Assembly: GCF_041146795.1 (NCBI RefSeq)
Contig: NC_135169.1
Location: 9,084,764-9,148,763, forward strand
From: Maylandia zebra
Taxonomy: Eukaryota > Chordata > Actinopteri > Cichliformes > Cichlidae
DNA: 64,000 nucleotides
Direction of reading: 5' to 3'
Shown here one piece after another: positions 46,587-58,422 of the stretch. The translations under genes were made by a program, and so were the position numbers. Positions within the stretch are counted from its first letter, which is position 1, and every line of letters begins with the position of its first letter. Below the pieces are notes generated by a model. The model saw only the letters and a list, made by a program, of their open reading frames with translations. It made no database searches and was not told the origin of the DNA.

Positions 46587-49500
46587 TCAGATGAAGGCGA
46601 GGTGCTGGTCGTCAGCAAGGCCGTAGCTGCGTTTGTGTTGCTCGAAGAGCTCAGCGAGATTCTGCAGGTAGACTTTATGAAGACTCTCGATGTCCTCGCT
46701 GCTGGGACTCGGAGTCTGGACCACTGGGATGGGCTTCCCCACTGAGGGCAGAGGCAGAGAGAGGCATGAGGCTGACAGCAGTGTTGGAATTGATTTTTTA
46801 TATCGTTCTTTATGCTTAGAAACATACATCACTCGTATGCTGATAACAATCAGATCCTTGTTAGGTCTGATGAGATTCTGTGTGCACTTGTGTACCACGA
46901 GACGAGGAAGCAGCCTCGACGTTATCATTTCCATCAGAGCTTTAGAAACTGTCCTGACCTTTAGATGCTCATCTGACACATGACCTATTGCAACCTCCTG
47001 TTCTGATCATTTAGTGAGACGCCTACTCTGCTGTCCTGCAGACACAGTTTAAGTGCATTGAAAGGTTGCATGTCTATCTATGGAACAGCTGCACCCACGC
47101 ACACAGACTGCAGACACTGATGTTGTTCAGGTATACCTGCTTAACAATGCCACAAGTATTTGTAATTGCATATTCAATTAGGACAGGTGAAGGCCTGGGC
47201 TGACGTCCCTCGCTAACAAGGGCAAAGAGCTCCGTCTTGTCGGTTTGGTTGTGCAGTTTGGGCTTGTGTTCCAGCAGCTTTGTGCCTAGATAAACCCAAC
47301 AAGCAGCCAACGGGGCTGACACAGGCTGACACTGGGCCAGAGATAAAGGGTAGAGGGTGTTTAAAAACTGAGATAGGAACGGGAGCTGATACGGACTCAA
47401 AGGGACTAAAGCAGACCAACACAACCCCCTCCTAGTGCTCAGTGTGGTGTACACTTGGTTAGCTGTGGTTTAGCATTAGATGAACACCATAAAGGTCAGC
47501 AAGTCAAGTGAAGAGGCTTGATGGTCCTTTTAACCATACAGTACACAGTGAAACGACACAGTGTTCAACACAATCAACACAGGACGACATAAAGGACAAG
47601 TGTGCAACAATGGCAGGACGCGCCAGGCGCAGGACGGTGCAATAGCATCAAGTTAGCATTGAGTCAACACGGGATACAGATGGAGTTACCATTAGGCTAG
47701 CTCTGAGTCTATATTAGAGGAACGACAGTGCAACAGCATCAGGTTAGCATTATATTAAGCTGGGATAAACACTGAGTCAGGGTCGGGTTGAAGCTGTGTG
47801 CTCGTACCGATGGTGCGTATGGGCTTCCTGTAGGGTATCAGGCCGAAGCTGTACTGGAAAACTCCTCGGGCATGAAACAAAGGCATGGCTATTCCCATGA
47901 TGCTCTGCAGTCGGTTCTGTAGACACAGGATAACACACTGGTATCCCATAATAGCCACACAGTCATTTCAAGCAGCTGTAAAAGTGCAGCGATGAATAGA
48001 TTATGTTCAGTGTATCAGCTTTGTGGCCGCTGAGAGGCTGCTATAGGGTCAATCAGAGCTGTGGTAAATGATTGTAGAAGGTTGTGAGGGCCCCCTGTGC
48101 TTCCTTTATCGAGCAGGTTACCCTGAAGCGTCTACGGTGATGTGGGGTGTGACCTCTGACCTGCAGCCTCCTCAGAGGGGAGCCGGTCGGGTTCTCGATC
48201 TGATCAAACAGCTCGTTCTCTCCAAAGGAGAAGACGGGAACCAGCTGAGCTCTGCACACAGACAAACACAGTCAGTCAGGTGATAGTCCTGGCCCTCTCG
48301 GCCCCGCCCTCTTTACAGGCTCCACCCACCCATGTTTCAGAGCCAGTTTGATGAAGCCCTTCCTGTTTTGAACCTGAAAAACAGACGGAGACGGCGCTCG
48401 GTGAGGAAAAGCAGAATTTAAAATTTAAAATGTGGTTAGTCCAGCCTGTGACCTCTGACCTCATGTTTCACTGTGCTAATAACCCGATGATGTCACTGAG
48501 TGCGGTGTGTTTCCACACAGCTTCCTCTTTCTACATCAGTGATGTAACCGCGATGGGGCGGAGCTGCGAGTCACGGTCACAGCAGGACTACACGTACCTG
48601 TAAGGTGAGAGCTCCGGGCCGAGCGTCCAAAGCCTCGGAAGCTCCACCCACTGCGACGACGGCCACGTTCCCTCCTTCGGGACGGCTCACCAGGTACGAG
48701 AGACTGGACTTGGAGCTGGACACCAGACCTGACAGAGACACGGGTGACAAGTGACTCCTCCCCTCACCTGTTACCATGGTTACCACAAGGCATAGAGGCC
48801 ATGTAGACACCAGCGACCTACAGACTGATGAAACTGAGCTCAGACCACTCCCCCCACACCACCGTTAAAGCGCTCCGCCAAAAATCTTCCACCTGACAAT
48901 CAGATCGACTTTCACCACGTTCATCGTCCAGGACAGGGCTGGGGAACTCCAGGCTTCGAGGGCCGGTGGGTCTCCACACCTGACTGGCATGAGTAGTTCA
49001 TTCCCAGCCTCTGGAGAGCTTCAGTACGTGTTGAAGTCATTTAGCCTTTAAATCAGCCGTGTTTAGGGCTGCTCAATTAATCGAATTTTCAACGATCATT
49101 AAAAATGACTGAGCCAATAGCCCCTCCCTCCCGCTTTACTCTCGCGCTGCTCCGTGTGGCAAATCGAGCGCACCTCTCTGCATTTCGAACACGTGTCACA
49201 ACAATTAAGAGCAGCGGTCTCCAACCTTTTTTGCGCCACGGACCGGTTTATGCCCGATAATATTTTCATGGACCGGCCTTTAAGGTGTTGCAGATAAATA
49301 CAACAAAATAAAACTAGTACCGAATAAAAGATTTATTCATAACACACTTGAAAAGACCCAGGAAAACAGAGTTAACGATAAAAACGATAACAAAATAACG
49401 CTGAAAATCGATAAAAACCATACATTTCACACCTGAGCCTCAACTCTCGCGGCCCGGAACCAAACGACTTACGGACCGGTCCGAGGCCCGGGGGTTGGGG

Positions 49501-51927
49501 ACCGCTGATTAAGAGGACCCGAGGGAAGCTCGGAAAGCTGAGCAGAAGTTATTTGGAGAGGAGAGTGACTGCCGTTGGTTGAAAAGAGGTAAAAACCTTC
49601 AGTGGTGTGGAAACATTATGGGTTCAGTCAGACGTGGATCAAGTAGACACAGTGTGTAAACTTTGCTACAGTGTAGCTGCACCACAGAGCAACACTGCAA
49701 AGTTCACTAAACACAGATGTTTACATTTTTCATTCATTTTTATATTGCAAACATTTGCACTGTTATCAGTATTTGCACTATTTTATATTATTTTTTGACA
49801 AACTTTAAAGTCATTATTCAACACATTGTTATTGTTAAATAAATATCGTCACATAATCGAGATCTCAGTTTCAGTGAAAACAATCGTGATGATCATTTTT
49901 GCCATAATCGAGCAGCCCTAGCTGTGTTGGATCAAGGACACATCTAAAACCTGCAGGACCCCGGCCCTCGAGGCCTGGAGTCCCCATCGGCCCGTCATCG
50001 CTAACACTGACCTCGGGCTGGTACGGGTGTCGGCTGAAAAGGACCAAAACCATCACCCGCCCTGTCAGACTAAAGGCAGATGTTTGTTTCTTACAAGAAG
50101 AAAAAAGTACAACCAGATATCAAACAACAGAAACAGTTTACTTAGAGATAAAAACACTGACTGAATCCCTGCTGCAGCTCTTACTGATCCAGATGGAATC
50201 AACCTTCGGTCCAGAGAATACACAGGTTCACAGGTGAGACCCTGACACACCAGCTCCACCCATCACTCCATCAACACTGCGCTCGTCACACCCTCACGAC
50301 GATGTTCTAAATCTCCATCCTGCAGTTTCTCATTAGACCACCAGGTGTCACATGACCCCGCTTCCTCCCTCAGGTGAGTCTGACCCGAGGTGACACAGGT
50401 GCACGCACCGAGGGGGCAGCAGGAGCCGAGCCGGAGTCACACGACCAGGTGCTCGATAGCTGGGACACATCGACCCATGTGACCCTGCGTGTGGTCAGGC
50501 AGCCAATCAGAGAGCCTGTGTCAGCCTCCTCCCTGCTGACCTGTAGCCCAGAGTCCAAAGGGCTGATGGAGCAACTGAAGCCCGATGGAGACGCTGTGAT
50601 GAAAGCACAGCTGGATTACAACAGCTGGAGGAGGTCACAGCGACAAAGAGTCCAAGGAGCGTAGAGTTTAAAGGAGCGTCATTAACAGAGCATGACTGTC
50701 CTCCAATCAGCACACAGACCGCTGTCACATGACCAGCACAGTTGAGCTCACAGGTCCTTACCTCCACACATGATGTATTCTCTGAAGAACGGCACTCGGA
50801 ACCAGAACGGCAGCATCAGCAGGTGAGGCTTGAGTCCAGGAAACAGGTGAGAGAAACCCGTCGCCTCCGTGCAGAAGTTCCCAAACGCCCCCGCCACCAG
50901 CACACCTGAGGACAGGCACATGCATGGAGACACACACCAGGGGGCGGGACTAAAAAGGGCAGGTGTACAGGTGTGTTTGTTACCATGTGGGTGGAATCCA
51001 AAGATGTAGTTCTTCTTCGGGTCCAGGTCGACCGTCTTCAGCAGCTGCAGACAAACCAGCAGTGATCAATCACCGATCAGTGATCGATCACCGATTGATC
51101 GATCACTGATCGGTAATCAATCAGCGAACAGCAGCGCTGATCGATCGCTGATCAGTAGTGATTGATGAATGATCAGTAACCAATATTCAGGGATCGCTCA
51201 CCGTCAGCGGGAAGTAGTCTCTGAAGTGCTCCCACACACTCCACCTCCTCATCCACTGTGACCTTCGACCCCCATTGGTGGGTGTGTCCCAGTCCAGCCA
51301 CAGCCAGCCAGCGTAGAGCAGAGCCACCATCCACCAATCAGAGAGGGCGAGGAGGACGAAGGCCGCCAAACAGCACTGAGCTGGGAGACAGGTGAGGCAG
51401 ACAGGTGAGCTGAGGCGTTCAGGTGCTCTCTGAGTGACCAGGCTGATCTACACCTAACAGGTGTGTGTGTCTAAGCTCCGCCTCTTTAAACCTTTTACCA
51501 GGTGAAAATAAAAATGAGTGTGTAACATCAGATAAACTCAAACATCACATAAAACATCCGAATACAAATGAACAGGTAGAAGTGGGAGGATCCTTTTTAA
51601 CACCTGAAGCTGTGAAATCCTTCAGTTTTCCTGTGATGTGCCTCTGATTGGACAGTGAAGCCAAACGCAAACACCTGCGGAGCACAGCAGGGTCCACCTA
51701 CAGGCTGCTGAGGACTCGCCTGAGAGTGACTGCAGATCAATACTACTGCACGCTGTGCTAATTAATCAACGACCCTGATCACACTGATCAATCACTGTCT
51801 CTACGTGTGTCTCGGCAGGTCACGTGACTGTACCTAGCGCCAGGAAGGAGAAGATCCACTGCACGACGGCGGCGGTCTGCAGCCTCCTCCGCAGCGGGAC
51901 GTTCAGCGGGGCGAACTCGATCCTCAT
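46587..51927 (-). CDS. mogat2: Monoacylglycerol O-acyltransferase (DGAT2/MOGAT family), 9 coding exons
   Basis: Coding exons in gene order: 51834-51927, 51202-51380, 50984-51044, 50762-50905, 48598-48728, 48330-48373, 48161-48251, 47808-47916, 46587-46741. They join in frame to 1008 bases, 335 aa, the usual family length. The enzyme transfers an acyl group from acyl-CoA to monoacylglycerol at the ER for triacylglycerol synthesis. The N-terminus [17 protein letters not shown] and two hydrophobic segments (about residues 22-45 and 48-62) anchor it. The catalytic motif HPHG is at 109-112, with the downstream block [20 protein letters not shown], the GGA motif ([14 protein letters not shown]) and GRG-like [12 protein letters not shown]. 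The nearest recalled relative is MOGAT2 ([21 protein letters not shown]), but MOGAT1 is close and human MOGAT3 is on the same chromosome band as TSC22D4, so the paralogue name is uncertain. Confidence 0.93.
49064..49920. mobile_element. hAT element with TAGGGCTGC TIRs (middle layer)
   Basis: The ends are TAGGGCTGCTCAATTAATCG and its inverse (ataatcgagcagccct + a). The flanks gccgtgtt (49056-49063) and gctgtgtt (49921-49928) match in 7 of 8 bases. It has no transposase frame and contains the element at 49212-49507. Confidence 0.92.
49212..49507. mobile_element. hAT MITE with CAGCGGTC TIRs (inner layer), intact
   Basis: The ends are CAGCGGTCTCCAAC and its inverse gttggggaccgctg, with an exact 8-bp duplication attaagag at 49204-49211 and 49508-49515. 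It is 296 bp long. Other copies are at 6223-7356 and 23460-23625. Confidence 0.95.
51055..51145. repeat. GATC-rich short palindromic cluster
   Basis: Many overlapping words such as gatcaatcaccgatcagtg, atcgatcaccgattgatc and gatcactgatcggtaatc, each built of GATC with inverted neighbours. It lies in intron 2 of the acyltransferase gene. Confidence 0.8.
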
Positions 51928-52107
51928 GCCGACTGTGGAGCTCCTCGGCCGGGTCTGCAGCTGTGCGTGCTCCCGGTGTCTGTGGAGGTGTGCGTGTGTC
52001 AGCCGTACGCGTGCTGTTGCTGCAAGCAGTAAGCGCCACTGAACTCAAAACTCTGCTCCTATCCTGCTACACTGCGCATGCGTGCTGTACACTGGGTGGT
52101 GTCCTTT

Positions 52108-52128
52108 TAGCCAATCGCAGCACGTGAC
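52108..52128 (-). promoter_or_regulatory. CCAAT box and E-box in the acyltransferase promoter
   Basis: An inverted CCAAT (52111-52115) and a CACGTG E-box (52121-52126) lie about 185-200 bases upstream of the start codon at 51927. CACGTG is bound by bHLH-ZIP factors such as USF; its use here is inference. Confidence 0.4.
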
Positions 52129-52311
52129 GACACACGGCGAGAACGAGCATGTGCGGAGGCGCGTGCACGCCAGGGGACGCTCAAAAACTTTAAATAAAGT
52201 TTATTTAAAACATGAAACGCCCTAATAATAAGTCTTTTTCTTTTTTATAACTTTACAGGGAGAAAATAAAAGTTTCTAGGGTAAAGAAATAAGGAACATA
52301 GACCTTTTGAC

Positions 52312-53011
52312 TAGTGAAGGGCAGATGAAGCCTCATGAAGCACTGAAGCTTTTCATCCAATTGGTTCACCCCAACGCGAAGCTTCATGAAGCTCCATTTG
52401 CTCTAGTAGGACACCTACTGGACGTAAAAATAATAGCTGGCATGAATTTGAAGAGTGTGGCATTTTGCACACAGCCTGTAAATGTCAACAACAAAAGGAG
52501 TGTGTAAAACATGTATATTGTAGTCATGGCAGTATACTGTGTATATTTATAGTGGCAGTATGGAACATGATTATTTGGAAATGCCTAAGATGGAAATGAT
52601 CATTTACTGTGAGGTGAGGTGTGGACAGTGGTTGTGCTTTTGTAACATTGAGGCAAGGACAGTGATTAGTGTTTAGGGGACACATCATTGGTTTTTATTT
52701 AAAAACAACAGTTTGTCCACTGTGGCAGGTCGTAGGAGATTTCTTTTTTTTCTAAACTGTCTCTAACTCTCCATCAAACGCCCACATTTTGAATGAAGTC
52801 TGAGGGGTTTATACCGCTGTCATAGCTCGCGGCAAAGTTCGAACCGCTTCCTGAACCAGTCACGTGGTACAGCCGGGCAGCGAGGCTTCGGACGTCATCA
52901 TTTTCAGCTCCTCCCATAAATGAAGCATGCCTCGATACGCGCTTCGCGGAAACGCCCCCTCCATTACTTGACACACGCTTCGAAGCCTCGATACAGAACG
53001 TCCCATCACTA
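52312..53011. mobile_element. Non-autonomous hAT element, exact 8-bp TSD
   Basis: The left end TAGTGAAGGGCAGATGAAGC and the inverse of the right end (TAGTGATGGGACGTTC..GAGGCTTCGAAG) are imperfect terminal repeats. The duplication cttttgac is exact at 52304-52311 and 53012-53019. The 700-bp element has no coding capacity. 53020-53890 contains nothing recognised. Confidence 0.9.
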
Positions 53012-53892
53012 CTTTTGACACAGGCAGGAAAATTAGAATAGCAAGTATTTATAGTACAGCAGTTTTTTGGTTCATATTTGGAATAAGCTTAAGTGACTTA
53101 AAATATTAACAAAAGTAATTCAAGAAGACGGTAAACATAGGAGACGCATTCTTCCACTTACATAAATGAATAAAAACTTATGTAGCACTATTACAAAATG
53201 ACAACATCTGAGATGTCAGAATCCAGATTGTCCATAAAGTAAAGAACATCCTTAGATGTGAAGGCAGGTACATTGTAGTATTAGAGGTATTAGAGATGAA
53301 CTTATTATTAAATTGTTTGTCCTTTATTGCGGTGTTACCTATCGTCATGTTCTTATTAGTGAATACTTTAAGTCCTAATAATAAGTCTCTGACATCGGTG
53401 ATCAACGAGGTTCATCCGGGTGAGTCAGACACGTGACCTCTCACCTCTGCGCACAGGGCTGATGACGCGCACGTCAGCAGAAACTCTCCGAGTGACGTTG
53501 CTGTTACCACGGTAACGCTATTTGTTTGGTTGCCACAACAACGCCTCCTGCTGCTGCTTCGTTTCGTTATTAGTCTTTACTGAGAGTTGTTGGTGGTTAC
53601 AGATGTTTATCAATTCGCTCAGTAAACTGAAACTGGAGGGTGTGACGCTTACAACAGTCTAACATGGAACGTGAACTAAGTGATTTCACGTTTCTATGGT
53701 GATCGTATCAGTTAGTGTCTTAGTGTTTGGACTCCCGATGTTACAAGATCACACGCGAGGAGAATCACTGTGAGAGGCAGACACCCGCACACACCACGTG
53801 CATGCTGCTGGTGGTTGCTGTGTTCAACCTGTCAACACAAAGAAGAAGCAGTACCGAGCTGTAATCATACTTTTCCTACTTTCTTAAAGTCT

Positions 53893-55245
53893 GGGTCGAC
53901 AGCTCGGTGGTGCTGTGGTTAGCACTGCTGCCCCACAGCAAGAAGGTCCTGGTTCAGACCCACAGTCCGGCTGCGTTTGCAGTGGCTACTCTGGTTTTCT
54001 CCCACAGTTAGTGGGCTTGGTTAGTTGGTTTATATTACCCGTGAGCAGTGTTCCCTGTAATGTTTCACGTGTCTGCGCGAACACACAAACTCCCTGAGCG
54101 GCCCTTGGACCACTGTGAGCAACAGCAGACGTGTGCACTGTGGTCACGCCAGCATCCAATCCATCCAAGTTACATGTTTATTAAAGTAATCAAATTACAG
54201 CATTCACGTTACACTACTTTTAATTAAGTGCTTTAGCCCACTTACAACGAAAAATAAAATCTTGTCCATGACCTGTAGCATGTTAACACTATTGGAAGTA
54301 AAAAAAAAAATATATATTTTCTTAATAAAGCTCTGACTTGTATTCTGAGTCTGTGGTCTGGGAGAGAGTCTGTAACTCTGTCTGCAACATACAGTAAATA
54401 ATGACCAATGTTGGGCAGTTAATTATATAGTTACTTCTTCAAAAAAGTAACTGAGTTTTGCAAACAACAAAGTGTTTTGCAGCTGTTTACCTAAAAATGC
54501 AGCCAAGGTGTTTTTTAAATAAACATTTCAAACTATTTACAGAACAATCAGCTGTTCTGCATCAAATCTGATGCCACACAAATTATTTGTGCCGCTCCAA
54601 AAAATAATTTGTGTCCACTATGAGATGAAGGAGAACAACAGCCTGATACCTGCAGGCCTGACAGCAGCAGATGTGTCACTGCTGTAACACCTGTAACACT
54701 CAGCAGTCGCCTCATTGTTCTGACACACACAACAAAACTACTGACTAGACACTAACTACACACTAACTACACACTAACTACACACTAACTACACTCTAAC
54801 TACACACTAACTACACAAGATTTGCGCTAAACGTCTCAAGTCTCTCACATCTCAAAACACGCCGTCACTCCTAAAACTTCCCCCCTTCCTAAACGACTAA
54901 ATGCCATGTCTGGACTGTGGGATAAGGTGGCATCGTTCTGATCCCACACGGGAGCAGCCAGTCACTGACTAACACTGCAAAACTGAATAGTTAAGGTATT
55001 TACTTTAATTTCAATTCAGGTTAGATTTTTTTTTTTTGTGCGCGACGCAGATTTTCTGTGTGCAGAGACCGTGCCGGCAGTGCGCAGCTTAGAGGGAACA
55101 TTGCCATGCAGATGGTTGTCTGTCTCACTGTTTGTCCTGTGATAGGCTGGTGAGCTGTCCATGGTCTACCTCACCTCTCGCCCTATCACACCTGGGATAG
55201 CCCCCCTCCAACCCTGATGAAGATAAGAGAATGGATGGAGTGGAT
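53893..55245 (+). repeat. SINE/LINE-tail repeat split by a hAT element
   Basis: The left half (cagctcggtggtgctgtggt, tagcactgctgccccacagc, aagaaggtcctggttcaga) is a tRNA-derived SINE head. The right half after 55103 (gtcctgtgataggctggtga, cacacctgggatag, gagaatggatgga) is the common LINE-type tail. The interruption is the element at 54046-55103. Confidence 0.7.
54046..55103. mobile_element. hAT-type element with CAGTGTTCCCT TIRs
   Basis: The left end CAGTGTTCCCTGTAA is matched by the inverse of ttagagggaacattg at the right end, and internal gtctgcgcga / tgcgcagct words sit close to both ends. It contains a short ctaactacacactaac tandem repeat at 54735-54810. The target duplication has decayed. 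Confidence 0.8.
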
Positions 55246-55269
55246 GTTGTTTTAAATCCATTGTCTTTA

Positions 55270-56810
55270 TTAAAGCAGTGGAAGTCTTGATCTCCTCCCC
55301 CGACTCAGCTTGAATCATGGGGATGTTCACCGTCTTAATCTTATGGAGCCTGTAAAATGCAATGTTTTAACAGCTTGACAGAAGAAGTCACCAGAGCCAA
55401 CATTTTCAATGCTTTGAAATATAAAGTTCTAACATATCAAAGACCTTCTAAAAGTCCAGGCAAAGGATTAGGTTATCACCAGGGCATAGAAATGTTGATT
55501 ACAGTGAGTTTTTCATGAAACCAGATTGGGTTTCATCAATGATCGGCTCCAGAAAAGCCAGTGTTGAGGCAAAAATGTTGTCGTCTGCATTCAATTAGGT
55601 CTCCAGTTATCAATAACCACATTAGGTGTGGGGATTATGTCTTCTGTTAGTGCAGGAGATAAAGAGCCTTTTCCAATCCTCTCTAATATAACGTCTAGCA
55701 GTAATGGAGCTAGCTCTTCAGAGAAAGGTTGCTAACCATCAGTTCCAGGAGATTTATTAGTTTTAAGATGATCAATCGAGGAGATGATAACTGATAAGCT
55801 ATCACCTCATCATAAAAAACCTTCAATCATCTTGATTTTTCTGCTTGACCTTGTTAAGAGAGTTCATAAAAGATGGTTGCTGAGAATGAAGAAGCAGAAA
55901 GTTAGCGGCCATCCAGGTCTTTATGTCTTTAAGACATTCCTGCAGTTTAACTCATTGGTGTGTGTTATCTGGCTTCATGGACAGATAGAGCTGGGTGTCA
56001 TCAGCATAGCAGTGAAAATGTATGCTATGTCTTCTAATGATACTGCCTAAGGGAAGCATGTATAATGTAAACAGAATTGGTCCTAGCACTGAACCCTGTG
56101 GAACTCCATAATTAACCTCAGTGTGTGAAGAGGACTCTCCATTTACATGCACAAACTGGAGTCTATTAGATAGATATGATACAAACCACTGCAGCGCAGT
56201 ACCTGTAATACCTACAGCATGTTCTAATCGCTCTAATAGGATATTATGATCAACAGTATCGAACGCTGCACTGAGGTCTAGCAGGACAAGCACAGAGATG
56301 AGTCCACTGTCAGAGGCCATAAGAAGATCATTTGTAACCTTCACTAAAGCTGTTTCTGTGCTGTGCTGAGCTCTGAAACCTGACTGAAACTCTTCAAATA
56401 AACCATTCCTCTGCAGATGATCTGTTAGCTGTTTGACAACTACTCTTTCAAGGATGTTTGATATGAAAGGAAGGTTGGAGATTGGCCTATAATTAGCTAA
56501 GACTGCTGGGTCTAGAGATGGCTTTTTGAGTAAAGGTTTAACTACAGCCAGCTTGAAGGCCTGTGGTACATAGCCGATCATTAGAGATAGGTTGATCATA
56601 TTTAAGATCGAAGAATTAATTAATGGCAGGACTTCTTTGAGCAGTTTTGTAGGAATGGGGTCTAAAAGACACGTTGATGGTTTGGAGGAAGTAATTATTG
56701 AAGTTAACTCAGAAAGATCAATTGGAGAAAAAGAGTCTAACTTAACATCAATGGTACTAAGAGTAGCTGTAGATAATATTACATCTGTGGGAGTAAATTA
56801 ATCCTGGAAA
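55270..56810 (-). mobile_element. L2-like LINE reverse transcriptase relic
   Basis: The minus-strand frame 55952-56599 encodes RT motifs in order: [65 protein letters not shown] and [12 protein letters not shown], so the YADD catalytic motif is intact. Frames on both sides are broken by stops, and there is no endonuclease domain. The family is the L2/CR1 side of the Jockey clade, judged from motif wording. Confidence 0.9.
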
Positions 56811-57359
56811 CAGTAAATCTTCTTCTGTGAGCCTGACATTACAACCTCCTAGCTTACAATAAAACAGATGAATCCATGGCGAGAGTCATTATGTTTTTAG
56901 TTTAGAGTTTATTATGTGATACAAACACACACTCTGTTCATACAGCAGATTATCTAATACACACCTGAAGTACCAAAGAAAGTTTAAAGTATAAAACTGT
57001 CACAGATTTCTGAATAAACAGGAGCACACAAGTACATAATGACTTCAACATTTAAAAGAGATTTATGTTTACAACACGTTCAGTTTACAGAGGTGATCAG
57101 ATTTATTGATCCAGAATCAATAAATAAGCATCACTACTGACTGAAATAGCTCATCCAGACATCTCACACTCACAGTGAAAGGGTTAAAGGTCATTCCACT
57201 GATTTTACACACGTTACTCTCAGCTTGTCGCCTCTGCAGAGGTAAAGTTGCATTATGGGACATATAGGAAATGAAACAGCTGATCGGGAGGATGCTGGGG
57301 TGGGGGTGGGGGGGTTCTGGGTGAGCTGTGACAAATTACAGACTTATTTTATAGACCCA

Positions 57360-57910
57360 AGCTACACCTGGTCTATGTGTGAGCTACACCCGAGCTGCAC
57401 TTTCTCTACACCTGAGCTACACCTGGTCTACGTGTGAGCTACATCCGAGCTGCACTTTCTCTACACCTGAGCTACACCTGGTCTATGTGTGAGCTACACC
57501 CGAGCTGCACTTTCTCTACACCTGAGCTACACCTGGTCTATGTGTGAGCTACACCCGAGCTACACTTTCTCTACACCTGAGCTACACCTGGTCTATGTGT
57601 GAGCTACACCCGAGCTACACTTTCTCTACACCTGAGCTACACCTGGTCTATGTGTGAGCTACACCCGAGCTACACTTTCTCTACACCTGAGCTACACCTG
57701 GTCTATGTGTGAGCTACACCCGAGCTACACTTTCTCTACACCTGAGCTACACCTGGTCTATGTGTGAGCTACATCCGAGCTGCACTTTCTCTACACCTGA
57801 GCTACACCTGGTCTATGTGTGAGCTACACCCGAGCTACACTTTCTCTACACCTGAGCTGCACCTGGTCTATGTGTGAGCTACATCTGAGCTACACCTGGG
57901 CTACGTGTTA
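57360..57910 (+). repeat. 55-bp minisatellite, about 10 copies
   Basis: The unit is gagctacacctggtctatgt + gtgagctacacccgagctac + actttctctacacct, with C/T, A/G variants. It lies 0.5 kb beyond the 3' end of the TNF-receptor-like gene. 56830-57240 shows no feature. Confidence 0.95.
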
Positions 57911-58129
57911 ATGAAGTGGACCCAGACTTCACCTGAAATTAAATTCTTCCTAGGACTTGGACTACGTCTAGTCTACAGTTACGCCACATCTGGCTACAAC
58001 TAGTCTACACCTGTCTTACACCTGGAATCTAACCTTACTTCACACCTGAACTACACCTAGTCTACACCTGGTCTACATTTGTATTCTTATAGGGTGGCCT
58101 GGATGTGAAGTATAATGGGTGGATCAAAC

Positions 58130-58320
58130 CAGTCTACAGGTGGACTCTGACCCCGGACAGGACCTGGACTTTAATCCCACCCAGGACCTGGACTCTGATC
58201 CACTCAGGACCTGGAATGATGAGCTCGACCTGGACCTGGACTCATGAGCCCGGCCTGGACCTGGTCTTTAATCCACCCAGGACCTGGACTCTAAACCTGC
58301 CCTGGACCTGGACTCCACGT
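58130..58320 (+). repeat. Short aggacctggactctgatcc-type tandem repeats
   Basis: About eight degenerate units of roughly 18-30 bases (cctggactctgatcc, acctggac, caggacctgg) follow one another between the 55-bp minisatellite and the TNF-receptor-like last exon. Confidence 0.8.
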
Positions 58321-58422
58321 TTCTGGTTTCTGAGAGCTGGATCTGCTGCTTTGGCCATCATGGACAGTGGCTTGTCCCTAAGACGTTGGTGCTGAGAGGC
58401 ATTCAGAATGACTTGCTTTCAT

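Larger units (their letters stand above)
48934..50000. mobile_element. hAT-type MITE (outer layer of a triple nest)
   Basis: The left end CAGGGCTGGGGAACTCCAGG is mirrored by cctggagtccccat..gccc near 49975-50000. Its inner words (agttcatt..cagcctctggag, gatcaaggacacatct) match the intact copy at 13122-13334. It is split by the element at 49064-49920. It lies in intron 4 of the acyltransferase gene. Confidence 0.75.

Noticed and set aside
55952-56599. Host gene on the minus strand
   Set aside because: It is a LINE reverse transcriptase (YADD motif) with broken flanks, not a host gene.
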